Part shown: piece after piece, positions 1 through 6,603 of the stretch
Layout: every line of letters begins with the position of its first letter
How positions within the stretch are numbered: position 1 is the first letter of the stretch
From: Caldifarciminota bacterium
GTDB lineage: Bacteria; Hydrothermota; UBA3073; NMUJ01
Assembly: GCA_021158725.1 (NCBI GenBank)
Contig: JAGGUB010000107.1
Span: 1 to 6,603 of the forward strand
DNA: 6,603 bases
Reading direction: 5' to 3'
The notes under the pieces: model-generated
Seen by the model: the letters and a program-made list of their open reading frames with translations, nothing else
Database searches by the model: none
Told to the model about the DNA's origin: nothing
Translations under genes and position numbers: made by a program

Positions 1-1665
1 ATTGTATATGTTGAGCTTATCCCTGTGTGCGTTCACTGAGAATGTCACATTTATAGGTTCGGCACCATGGAACACCACATCCTTTATAACGAACTTGTCC
101 AGGTTTATATCATCCGTATATATCCAGAACGATTTCTTACCCTTTGCGAACATACGTTGTTCCTTCAACGCTGTTGAATAGCTTCCAATATGTGTGTAAT
201 TACCGATATCAACCTCATGCAGGTTTGTGAACCTCACATTTTCTATATCCACATGGTATGGTGAATCGAAGAACATGTGTGCACAGTTGTTTATCACCGA
301 ATTCTTAATTATTACCGCACAATAACATGAATGTCCCAACGGCATAGTATTACACACCGAACCGTCTGCATATGGATCCTTAAGTAACCGCTCATTCCCA
401 TAATGGGTGGTCGACCCTGCATTGTTCCACACCCAGAACTGTTCACCACACGATGTTATCACACTGTTGTTCACAAATAAGTGTGCTCCATAGCATAACA
501 CAAATTGCAATGTATCTGTTGGCGTAGAGCAGAACTTAAGTGTCTCACCTTCGATTATGAGTTCCGACCCTTCGTACACCACAAGGTTTGTATAGCATGT
601 AGCTGTGTGGGTTGCTGCATCGTATTCGAACTTCGTTGGCTCCCCTATCGCACTATCAATATCGGCCAATGTTACGCATCTACCCTTCACGATTATACCT
701 TCCCTATATATGGGGTAATATCTGTAATTTTGACAATAATAGTTCGCTATGTATCTGCCATAGGATATCACATTCGCTGGAAACAAATATCGATCCTCGT
801 ACACTTCTATGCAGTCGAAATACACGGGATCGCTCATCAACCTGAGAAACATATACTGGGAAGCTACTTCTTTCTCATCATGTACCCACAGATCGAAACA
901 CCCATCTTCGTAGTAGTAGAACCACCCATCCCGCGTATGTATTATTGTAACCATATGCCAGTTGGTATCACTGTATATGCCAGCACCATCGTAGTCGATA
1001 CTGAACCCCTGCACACAACAGTGGTGATGTGCATCCCACACCCTGGAATAATCAGCAAACACTTCACCATCCGCAGTCTTTATATAATCGAAGTCCGCTA
1101 TCTGACCGTGACTATCTTGTGGAAACTTATATTTGAACCGCCACGTCCCGTATGTGGTTGTTGATACTACGTTTGAATACGTAAACGTGCAAGCAAACCC
1201 CAACGTACATGGTGGTGCATATGTGCCAAGCCATTCCGGTAACGGTCTACCCCATGGATCAAGTTCGGTACGGTTCTGTGACTTTAAGTCTGCAAAGTAA
1301 TCGAAAAACGTAGGCGCTTCGATCGAATCAAGTGTAGAGACTACCCATTCCATGTGATCCTCACCGTTCGCATTGTACACCTTCACATGTATCTCCCATA
1401 TACCTTTATCAACCGGTACCGTCCATGTGTAGCTACTGTCTGTAGCTAATGTATCCACGATTTTGTTCACCTGCCATCGGTAATTAACAGGTTGGTCGAC
1501 ACTCACCGTAAATGTTATGGTTTCACCTTGATTTACAAGATACATTATATCGTGAGGCTCAGAAGCACCTGACCCGTTGGAACTCCAATCCACAATCTGT
1601 GGCGGTACACCCAACACTGTATTTACTGAGAACATCAATACAGCAAGTAGATGCTTACGTATCAT
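1..1665 (-). CDS. Secreted multidomain protein with Ig-like, ConA/LamG-like and beta-solenoid-like regions (C-terminus cut off by window edge)
   Basis: An uninterrupted minus-strand frame of 555 codons runs from ATG at 1665-1663 to the window edge. An in-frame TAA lies two codons upstream, so this is the first possible start. Residues 1-19 form a signal peptide: Arg3/Lys4, then a hydrophobic LLAVLMF core, with cleavage probable near VLG/VPP. Residues 21-110 look like one Ig/PKD-type beta-sandwich, with patterns such as ITFTVSVDQPVNYRW and TWTVPVDKGIWEIHVKV. Residues 115-295 resemble a concanavalin A/LamG-like lectin domain, with the telltale DTNWHMVTIIHTRDGWFYYY at 233-252. From about 360, short beta stretches with recurring NSVI-type turns suggest a right-handed beta-solenoid. 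There are 16 cysteines, all after residue 150. No Shine-Dalgarno sequence is seen. The gene starts 13 bp after the reverse gyrase stop, on the same strand. It is probably exported or cell-surface, perhaps carbohydrate-binding. The fold calls are inference from pattern, and no catalytic site is recognised. Confidence 0.85.
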   Translation of the reverse strand, partial: MIRKHLLAVLMFSVNTVLGVPPQIVDWSSNGSGASEPHDIMYLVNQGETITFTVSVDQPVNYRWQVNKIVDTLATDSSYTWTVPVDKGIWEIHVKVYNANGEDHMEWVVSTLDSIEAPTFFDYFADLKSQNRTELDPWGRPLPEWLGTYAPPCTLGFACTFTYSNVVSTTTYGTWRFKYKFPQDSHGQIADFDYIKTADGEVFADYSRVWDAHHHCCVQGFSIDYDGAGIYSDTNWHMVTIIHTRDGWFYYYEDGCFDLWVHDEKEVASQYMFLRLMSDPVYFDCIEVYEDRYLFPANVISYGRYIANYYCQNYRYYPIYREGIIVKGRCVTLADIDSAIGEPTKFEYDAATHTATCYTNLVVYEGSELIIEGETLKFCSTPTDTLQFVLCYGAHLFVNNSVITSCGEQFWVWNNAGSTTHYGNERLLKDPYADGSVCNTMPLGHSCYCAVIIKNSVINNCAHMFFDSPYHVDIENVRFTNLHEVDIGNYTHIGSYSTALKEQRMFAKGKKSFWIYTDDINLDKFVIKDVVFHGAEPINVTFSVNAHRDKLNIYN

Positions 1666-1670
1666 CGATT

Positions 1671-1698
1671 AATATAGCTTACGAGTGTGCTTCATCAA
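1671..1698 (-). promoter_or_regulatory. Possible promoter for the secreted protein gene, inside the 3' end of reverse gyrase
   Basis: On the minus strand TTGATG (1698-1693; 4 of 6 to the -35 consensus) is followed after 16 bp by TATATT (1676-1671; 5 of 6 to the -10 consensus). Transcription would begin close to the ATG at 1665, giving an almost leaderless mRNA, which fits the missing ribosome site. Chance matches of this quality are common, and read-through from reverse gyrase is an equally good explanation. Confidence 0.3.
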
Positions 1699-4600
1699 CT
1701 ACACTACGTAGTTCGTGAAGCACCGCTTGATATTCTACTTGTTGTGATTCAATCATATCCATGCGGTGTTCGAGATAACGGGTGAATTCCTCACTCGTCC
1801 ATTTGGGGAACCTCTGTTGCAGGTAGCGGTACACCTTTTCACCCACTGGTGTGGGTATCAACATCCCCCTGCGTTCAACCAAGTAGTTACGTTCCAACAA
1901 TGTCGTAACTATCTTTGCGTAGGTGGATGGACGACCTAACCCACGCTCACGCATCTGCTGTATGAGCGTACCCTGGGTGAAAGGTCGCACTTTTGGTACA
2001 AATCGTATCGTTTTATGTGTGAGCTTGAATCTCACCGGTATTTGCACAGCATGTACAGGGGTGACAAGATTGAACCCATCCTCTATTATGTCTGTGACAA
2101 ATTCTTTAACTTCACCAAACCCTGGTAACTCGAATTTCACCTTTACCTTACGTACAACAACGTCTTTCATCTGTGACGCTATGAATCTACGCCATATCAA
2201 CTCGTATAGGCGGACGAGATCCCTTGATCCCGATAGTTCAAACCTACCCGTAGCTACTAAAGTGCTGAACTCATGTGGCTCTATCGCACGTACCGGTCGT
2301 ATACATTCGTGTGCACCAGGTGCACCCCATCGTCGTAATTGTAGTAAGTTTTTGCCAAATCTTTCCACAATGTACTCGGTAGCTACACGTAGCCCCGCAT
2401 CTGATACTCTTGTCGAATCTGTCCTGTGGTAGGTGATAATACCCTTTTCAAATAACTCCTGCGCTAATTGCATAGTTTTTTCAGCAGTGAAGCCGAGCAC
2501 TTCAGATGCTGCAATCAATAGCTCACTCGTGGTGAATGGCGGTTTGGGATGTAACGAATCGTATGATTCATCTATCACCTTCACGTTGAGGTTGGTGAGC
2601 TGTTCAAATACATGCTTAGCTTGCTCCACATCCATAATCTCAAATCTAACCACCAACCCATCAAACCGTGCATCTATAATAGCCTTACGGTGACGACGTT
2701 CGGCTTCACGTGCGATGACCCACCCCAACACCGGGGTCTGTACCCTTCCAGCGGATAGGTTACGGTTGTTGAAACGTCTCTGCAGGTGTTCAGAAAGTGC
2801 AAACCCTACCCACCTATCTGCTATGCGGCGTACCAGTTGCGATTTAACAAGATCGAGGTTGAGCTCACGTGGATGGTTGATCGCCTCCATAAATGCACGT
2901 GGTGTAACTTCATGGAACTCAGCTCGTTTGAGGTTGGGATTAAATGGCCGTAACGCCAAGAATATGTCCCATGCGATCTTCTCACCCTCAGCATCCGGGT
3001 CGGTGGCTATAAGTATCTCATCTACCTCGGTTGCGAGTTCACGTAATGCGGTCACCGTGACAAGTTTGTCGATATCCACCCGTTGGTGGCAACGTGGACA
3101 CGTATCGAGTGTGGTCTGTTCACCACATTTTTTACAGCGTTTAATCGATCCATAAACCGGTATGTAACGATGATCTGCTTCCAACACCCCATAGAGGCCA
3201 CCTTTTTCAACGATGTCAAACACATGCCCTAACGATGCTGTTATCATCAGCAATCTATCACCGATATGTACCTCATAGGTCAGAGTGTTGCTTAACCATC
3301 GGCGTTGCGGTTGCCCAAAGAACCCCGCTATCGTACGTGCTTTGGTAGGTGATTCCACAATGACCAACGTCGTACGCATAAGTTCGCCCTTCTCAACCGG
3401 TAGCCGACCCTGCATGATTTCACGCACATACTGGCGGTCACGATCTATCTGCGCCATAATATCTATGAGATTAACCTGTTCGAGTTGAGTAAACTCGACC
3501 TCTTCCGTGGTATACGCTCTGATGCGTCGTTTTAGGCTGGTGAACGCCTTCTCGTTGTAATAGAATAGGATTGATAACCCCTTTGTCAGCCCACCCGCAA
3601 ACAGCCGCGATGTACGACCTGATGCCTGTATGTAGCTGGCAGCATCACCTACAACTATGAATAGCTGGCCATCACGTTCTACGAGTGTGATCTCACCCGA
3701 CTCCCGTATGGTGTTGATAAATTTCGCATCCTGTAGTTTAGCTCTTAAAAACGTAGCTATCTCGTCGAGTTTACGCATTATATTGGGATATCGTGTAAGC
3801 ACATCTTCACGTAGAGTTAGATAGCGACGCAAAAACCGTATGTAATCATCGACCAGCTCACGTTCAGCAAGTGCTGGCTTAAGTGCCACCAACAGCCTAA
3901 ACAACTGTGCTGGTAGCTTAGACTCCGTGGATACAGGTATCTCAAGCTTAGGTGTACCAACGAATATCGCATAGCGTACAACGTCCGGCATATCTATACC
4001 ACGGACGAGTGGGTTGAGGTGATGTGAAATCCCCACCACCACCTGTATTTCAGATTTACGAAACTTATCCTGTGCATCGGTGTCAAAGTCCTCGTACGAA
4101 ATGGCACTTATACCGTGTGAATTGAAAAAGTTCACAAGCTCGATCACACCCTCACGTCCGTGATCCATTGACACGTACACGAAACCGCCACCACCCAACA
4201 TTTTGATAAGCTCAACCGCCTTATCTCTTGCAGCTGTGAAATCACGTACCCTTTCCGCTACATCGACTATATTACGTAATGTGGTGGTTGCCTTCTGTAC
4301 CTCAAACCCCAGCAGTTCACGAAACAGGACAACCCTCCTCGTACGGGGTTGCGCGGTAGCGGATGAGATCACCAATACTGCAGGGATATTCTGCGCTTTA
4401 TATTGTAACCGTGTATGCTCATTGATAGCCTTGCCACCCTTGTAGGCGAGGTTTAAATCATGTATATCAAACCCCATCAACCTCAACAACAGGTCTATAT
4501 TCTTCGATGTCTTAAGGAATGAATCCACATCATCCACAAAGAAGAACTTATTAAAATTAACTTCACTCGAAGTATTCGAACCGGAGAAAACTCTCTCCAA

Positions 4601-5173
4601 AAGGTCGAAATTTTTGTAAAGAAACATATGTGTTGTCACAAGTATATCGAATTTACCTGATGCAATGAAATCGCGTTCGCTACGCTTACCCGTGTATACA
4701 GCTATCACCTTTTGTGACGTAATCCCTTGCAACCGCGCAAGTATCTGTTCAACCAGCAACCTTGTTGGCACAATAATATACGACTTTACCGGTAAGTAAG
4801 CTGCCATAACCAAACCGAACGTGGTCTTACCCACACCTGTGGGTGCAAGTATCGCAAACGACCGTCCAGCAAATACACGTTTGGCCCATGTCAGCTGTAA
4901 GCTCCATGGGTCAGCTCCTACGGTTTTGATGAAAAATTGTGTAAATTCGTGCGTAAGTTTAGCCAGCCGACACACCTGTGCATAACCTCGTAAGCGCCCT
5001 ACATCTGCCAACTGCTTGCAGATAGCTTCATGTGTTAATTCGCCTTTCTCGTATGGTGCAGGTTGTGGTAAACATCTTTCACATGGCAATCCAACCGCTA
5101 ACCTATCCGCGGTTATGTCAGCACCGCAGTTGGGGCATAGACTCTTGAACACAGCAATAGCTTCTGTCGACAT
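1679..5173 (-). CDS. rgy: Reverse gyrase (helicase-topoisomerase IA fusion)
   Basis: Reverse gyrase uses ATP to introduce positive supercoils into DNA, and it acts on the chromosome of thermophiles. Numbering is from ATG at 5173 (1164 residues). The domains in order are: N-terminal Cys4 zinc finger (C13, C16, C31, C34); helicase H1 with Walker A PTGVGKTT (111-118), DEAD-type VDDVD (213-217) and SAT (271-273); helicase H2 with GIDMPD (392-397) and QASGRTSR (516-523), the probable latch insertion lying between about 410 and 510. The topoisomerase IA part starts near 600 with VESPTKA (606-612; E607, K611), a second Cys4 finger (C680, C683, C692, C695) and the toprim DPDAEGE (D725, D727, E729). 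SAGRVQTPVL (807-816), the catalytic tyrosine Y915 in ITYHRTDSTR, GAHECIRP (953-960) and GRPSTYA (1080-1086) follow. All key residues are present and there is no frameshift. The length is slightly above the roughly 1100 residues of the Thermotoga enzyme. An in-frame GTG at 5239 would add 22 residues. I prefer 5173 because the zinc finger normally lies close to the N-terminus. No Shine-Dalgarno sequence is evident at either start. Confidence 0.97.
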   Translation of the reverse strand: MSTEAIAVFKSLCPNCGADITADRLAVGLPCERCLPQPAPYEKGELTHEAICKQLADVGRLRGYAQVCRLAKLTHEFTQFFIKTVGADPWSLQLTWAKRVFAGRSFAILAPTGVGKTTFGLVMAAYLPVKSYIIVPTRLLVEQILARLQGITSQKVIAVYTGKRSERDFIASGKFDILVTTHMFLYKNFDLLERVFSGSNTSSEVNFNKFFFVDDVDSFLKTSKNIDLLLRLMGFDIHDLNLAYKGGKAINEHTRLQYKAQNIPAVLVISSATAQPRTRRVVLFRELLGFEVQKATTTLRNIVDVAERVRDFTAARDKAVELIKMLGGGGFVYVSMDHGREGVIELVNFFNSHGISAISYEDFDTDAQDKFRKSEIQVVVGISHHLNPLVRGIDMPDVVRYAIFVGTPKLEIPVSTESKLPAQLFRLLVALKPALAERELVDDYIRFLRRYLTLREDVLTRYPNIMRKLDEIATFLRAKLQDAKFINTIRESGEITLVERDGQLFIVVGDAASYIQASGRTSRLFAGGLTKGLSILFYYNEKAFTSLKRRIRAYTTEEVEFTQLEQVNLIDIMAQIDRDRQYVREIMQGRLPVEKGELMRTTLVIVESPTKARTIAGFFGQPQRRWLSNTLTYEVHIGDRLLMITASLGHVFDIVEKGGLYGVLEADHRYIPVYGSIKRCKKCGEQTTLDTCPRCHQRVDIDKLVTVTALRELATEVDEILIATDPDAEGEKIAWDIFLALRPFNPNLKRAEFHEVTPRAFMEAINHPRELNLDLVKSQLVRRIADRWVGFALSEHLQRRFNNRNLSAGRVQTPVLGWVIAREAERRHRKAIIDARFDGLVVRFEIMDVEQAKHVFEQLTNLNVKVIDESYDSLHPKPPFTTSELLIAASEVLGFTAEKTMQLAQELFEKGIITYHRTDSTRVSDAGLRVATEYIVERFGKNLLQLRRWGAPGAHECIRPVRAIEPHEFSTLVATGRFELSGSRDLVRLYELIWRRFIASQMKDVVVRKVKVKFELPGFGEVKEFVTDIIEDGFNLVTPVHAVQIPVRFKLTHKTIRFVPKVRPFTQGTLIQQMRERGLGRPSTYAKIVTTLLERNYLVERRGMLIPTPVGEKVYRYLQQRFPKWTSEEFTRYLEHRMDMIESQQVEYQAVLHELRSVVDEAHS

Positions 5174-5238
5174 GGTTACAAATGGTAATTTATAGATGGT
5201 AACGTCAACAGTGTAATAGATGTATTGGAAATTGTGCA
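5174..5238 (-). other. Probable 5' leader of reverse gyrase (or 22-residue N-terminal extension)
   Basis: If transcription starts about 7 nt after the TATACT box, near 5238, the ATG at 5173 has a leader of about 65 nt. The leader lacks a Shine-Dalgarno sequence. It carries a direct repeat TTACCAT (5202-5196 and 5188-5182) and small inverted pairs, GTTAC/GTAAC (5203-5199 with 5179-5175) and TTAC/GTAA (5188-5185 with 5179-5176), just before the ATG. The stretch is also open in frame from GTG at 5239. The encoded peptide is rich in Tyr, Val and Ile and resembles no reverse gyrase N-terminus I know. Confidence 0.4.
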
Positions 5239-5252
5239 CCCCTGAGTATAAT
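5225..5252 (+). promoter_or_regulatory. Predicted promoter of the FG-GAP protein gene
   Basis: TTGGAA (5225-5230; 4 of 6 to the -35 consensus), a 16 bp spacer and a perfect TATAAT (5247-5252) precede the gene. Transcription would start near 5259, leaving a leader of about 13 nt that is little more than the ribosome site. In an archaeon the same AT-rich element, about 25 bp before the ATG, could instead act as a TATA box. Confidence 0.5.
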
Positions 5253-5273
5253 TAATCAACCAGGAGGTGTCAT
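5245..5273 (-). promoter_or_regulatory. Predicted promoter of reverse gyrase
   Basis: On the minus strand ATGACA (5273-5268; 5 of 6 to TTGACA) is separated by 17 bp from TATACT (5250-5245; 5 of 6 to TATAAT). This is a good sigma70/A-type promoter, with a start expected near 5238. Its -35 box overlaps the start codon and ribosome site region of the divergent gene, and its -10 box overlaps the -10 box of the opposing promoter. If the organism is archaeal, this reading is wrong. Confidence 0.5.
5262..5269 (+). promoter_or_regulatory. Shine-Dalgarno sequence AGGAGGTG
   Basis: AGGAGGTG is an extended match to the 3' end of 16S rRNA. Its AGGAGG core ends 4 nt before the ATG at 5272. It fixes the start of the FG-GAP gene, since no other in-frame ATG or GTG lies nearby upstream. 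It is the only strong ribosome site in the window: both minus-strand genes lack one. Confidence 0.85.
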
Positions 5274-6603
5274 GCAATTTCTGCTGTGTTTAGTGTTAGC
5301 ACTTGAAAGCTTCACAGGTCATACCACTATCGATGTGGCAGCTGGTGACCTACACATTATTAAGATCGAGCCCAACAAACCATATTTCGAACTTTCATCC
5401 CCCAAAACGCCATGGGATAGCTTCGTTGACTCGCTACGGGTTGCTGGCTGGATAAAACGTACACTCACACGTAGGTTTAACGATCTATTATTGACTCAAG
5501 CAACCGAAGCTGATCTATCAGTTGGGTTCAATACACAATTCACAGCTGATATCGACAACGACGGTAGGGATGAACTCATAAAGCTTGATCACACTTACAT
5601 CCTATTATTCGAACGTATGGGCTTATTACCCAGATGGATGTTACGTGATACGTTGTTGGTTACACCATTTGCAACCAAGATCGCCCCATATTACGTGAAT
5701 GGTGACTCGCTAATCGATCTGCTCGTTGTCGATACACTTGGCAATGTATGGTACTATCTCAACTATGGTATAAAGGGTGAACCGTACTTCATGTATGTAA
5801 GGTTTATACCTCAGCCTATGTTTAAGCCTACCGATGAACTTGCTATATCGCCAACTTTCTACCATGATACACTATGGTGGGGTACACAACGAGGGGTATT
5901 ATACAAGGGAAAAGATACTGTTGCGATATTACTACCTTACCTATCACCTGTATTTTATGACTACGATGGTGACGATATAGCTGATCTATTGTTTGGTGCA
6001 ACCGATGGCCTATACTGGGTGAAATCGTTAGATTTCAACCATCACCCAAAATTATTGCTATCAGGTAGGTATCTAAAACCCGCAGTAGGTGATATCGATA
6101 CAGATGGTAAACCTGACCTCATCGTGGGTGATGCCGACGGTTATGTGGTTTTATATAGAGATTTTGATCTAACCCAACCTGAATCATTGTTACACGATAC
6201 TTCGCTTTTGGGAGCTGCACCCACATGTGGTGATATAGATATGGATGGTAAGCCCGAAATCCTGGTGGGGTTCGAATCCGGTGCATTCCGTGTAATCGAT
6301 GATGGGGAGGTTGATACCTTCCCCATATACAGTGGTAGGATGCCGAGCCCCACATTTCACGATATAGATCATGACGGTACTGATGAGCTGGTCATCGGTA
6401 CACTTGATGGCAAAATATACTGTTACAAATACAAGGCTGGTGTATGGCAGGAATGGCAATCATTTCAACCACGTACGGATAGATATCGGCGATTCACGAC
6501 AGCCAAACCGTTCCTCATACCACGTGACACAGCAGCTGTGTACCATTATATAAAACTCATACGGCAAACCCCTGACAAGTACAAAGATGAAGTAAGCTTC
6601 ACG
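5272..6603 (+). CDS. Secreted FG-GAP/VCBS repeat beta-propeller protein (C-terminus cut off by window edge)
   Basis: The frame is open for 444 codons from ATG at 5272 to the window end, and the start is set by AGGAGGTG just upstream. Residues 1-12 (MQFLLCLVLALE) form a short hydrophobic signal-like segment, without the usual positive charge after Met. Residues 13-90 are unassigned. Calcium-binding FG-GAP loops follow: DIDNDG (93-98), a degenerate NGDSLID (143-149), DYDGDD (230-235), DIDTDG (274-279), DIDMDG (321-326) and DIDHDG (364-369). Each is followed by a hydrophobic strand and a turn of the LIVGDADG type. The spacing of 43-47 residues, with a degenerate blade near 192-212, fits an integrin-like propeller of about seven blades. 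After about residue 400 a new region begins (AAVYHYIKLI, 421-430). From memory it recalls segments found after such repeats in transglutaminase-like proteins of thermophilic bacteria, but too little is present to say. The protein is likely extracellular or surface-bound, with an adhesive or binding role. It is divergent from reverse gyrase. Confidence 0.88.
   Translation, partial: MQFLLCLVLALESFTGHTTIDVAAGDLHIIKIEPNKPYFELSSPKTPWDSFVDSLRVAGWIKRTLTRRFNDLLLTQATEADLSVGFNTQFTADIDNDGRDELIKLDHTYILLFERMGLLPRWMLRDTLLVTPFATKIAPYYVNGDSLIDLLVVDTLGNVWYYLNYGIKGEPYFMYVRFIPQPMFKPTDELAISPTFYHDTLWWGTQRGVLYKGKDTVAILLPYLSPVFYDYDGDDIADLLFGATDGLYWVKSLDFNHHPKLLLSGRYLKPAVGDIDTDGKPDLIVGDADGYVVLYRDFDLTQPESLLHDTSLLGAAPTCGDIDMDGKPEILVGFESGAFRVIDDGEVDTFPIYSGRMPSPTFHDIDHDGTDELVIGTLDGKIYCYKYKAGVWQEWQSFQPRTDRYRRFTTAKPFLIPRDTAAVYHYIKLIRQTPDKYKDEVSFT
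5548..6411 (+). repeat. FG-GAP/VCBS protein repeats (four clear DxDxDG loops plus two variant ones)
   Basis: The region encodes residues 93-380 of the plus-strand protein. Copies begin at residues 93, about 142, 230, 274, 321 and 364. The last four are evenly spaced (44, 47 and 43 residues), each preceded by an SPVF, KPAV, APTC or SPTF-like strand. The repeats are conserved at protein level. At DNA level they are diverged, with mixed codons (for example GATATCGATACAGAT and GATATAGATCATGAC), so recent duplication or homogenisation is unlikely. Confidence 0.8.

Noticed and set aside
505..1164. Open frame of 219 codons on the plus strand
   Set aside because: It lies wholly antisense to the secreted protein gene, whose frame is open for 555 codons with a signal peptide and recognisable domain patterns. 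The plus-strand peptide has no domain logic and no ribosome site.
1666..1678. Possible terminator between reverse gyrase and the secreted protein gene
   Set aside because: The gap is 13 bp, with no GC-rich stem and no T-run on the minus strand, so there is no sign of termination.
1923..4445. Several plus-strand open frames of 67-169 codons opposite reverse gyrase
   Set aside because: They are antisense shadows of an intact, motif-complete reverse gyrase. Their compositions (rich in Ser, Arg and Asn) are typical of reverse-frame translation.
5187..5195. TATAAATTA on the minus strand as an archaeal TATA box for reverse gyrase
   Set aside because: It lies only about 14 bp before the preferred ATG, too close for a start site 25 bp downstream. 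The TATACT box with an ATGACA partner fits better, though this depends on the host being bacterial.
6119..6553. Short open frames on both strands in the right part of the window
   Set aside because: They overlap the FG-GAP repeats out of frame or antisense. The repeat periodicity is present only in the plus-strand frame starting at 5272.
1..6603. CRISPR arrays, tRNA genes, insertion sequences or defence systems
   Set aside because: No regularly spaced direct repeats, cloverleaf-like segments, transposase motifs or terminal inverted repeats were seen. The three coding frames fill nearly the whole window.

Overview
The window holds three protein genes packed almost end to end. Two of them run off the window edges. 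In the middle, on the minus strand, is a complete reverse gyrase of about 1164 residues: an SF2 helicase fused to a type IA topoisomerase. This protein is the classic marker of hyperthermophiles and extreme thermophiles, so the DNA very probably comes from such an organism.

Layout: (1) positions 1-1665, minus strand: the first 555 residues of a secreted multidomain protein. It has a signal peptide, an Ig/PKD-like domain, a concanavalin A/LamG-like domain and a beta-solenoid-like region, and its C-terminus lies beyond position 1. (2) Positions 1679-5173, minus strand: reverse gyrase, with all helicase and topoisomerase motifs intact and two Cys4 zinc fingers. It ends 13 bp before the start of gene 1, so the two may be co-transcribed. 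(3) Positions 5174-5271: a short divergent intergenic region with two overlapping sigma70/A-like promoters and one consensus Shine-Dalgarno sequence. (4) Positions 5272-6603, plus strand: the first 444 residues of a secreted FG-GAP/VCBS beta-propeller protein, open at the right edge. I saw no tRNA, rRNA, CRISPR array, insertion sequence or hairpin terminator.

The taxon is unresolved. The promoter-like hexamers (TATAAT, TATACT and TATATT, each with a -35-like partner at 16-17 bp) and the AGGAGGTG ribosome site suggest a bacterium. Secreted FG-GAP proteins of this style are common in thermophilic candidate phyla such as WOR-3/Hydrothermae. Around its motifs, however, the reverse gyrase reads, from memory, more like the archaeal enzymes (Archaeoglobus, Pyrococcus/Thermococcus) than the Thermotoga one. 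Reverse gyrase is known to move between lineages, so a thermophilic bacterium with an archaeal-type enzyme is my preferred but unproven reading.

Reverse gyrase would work on the chromosome, adding positive supercoils and protecting DNA at high temperature. The two flanking genes encode exported, probably cell-surface proteins with no evident functional link to it. I found no clear new defence or mobile system. The most interesting points are the interlocked divergent promoter, the cysteine-rich exported protein beside reverse gyrase, and the apparent bacterial/archaeal mismatch.
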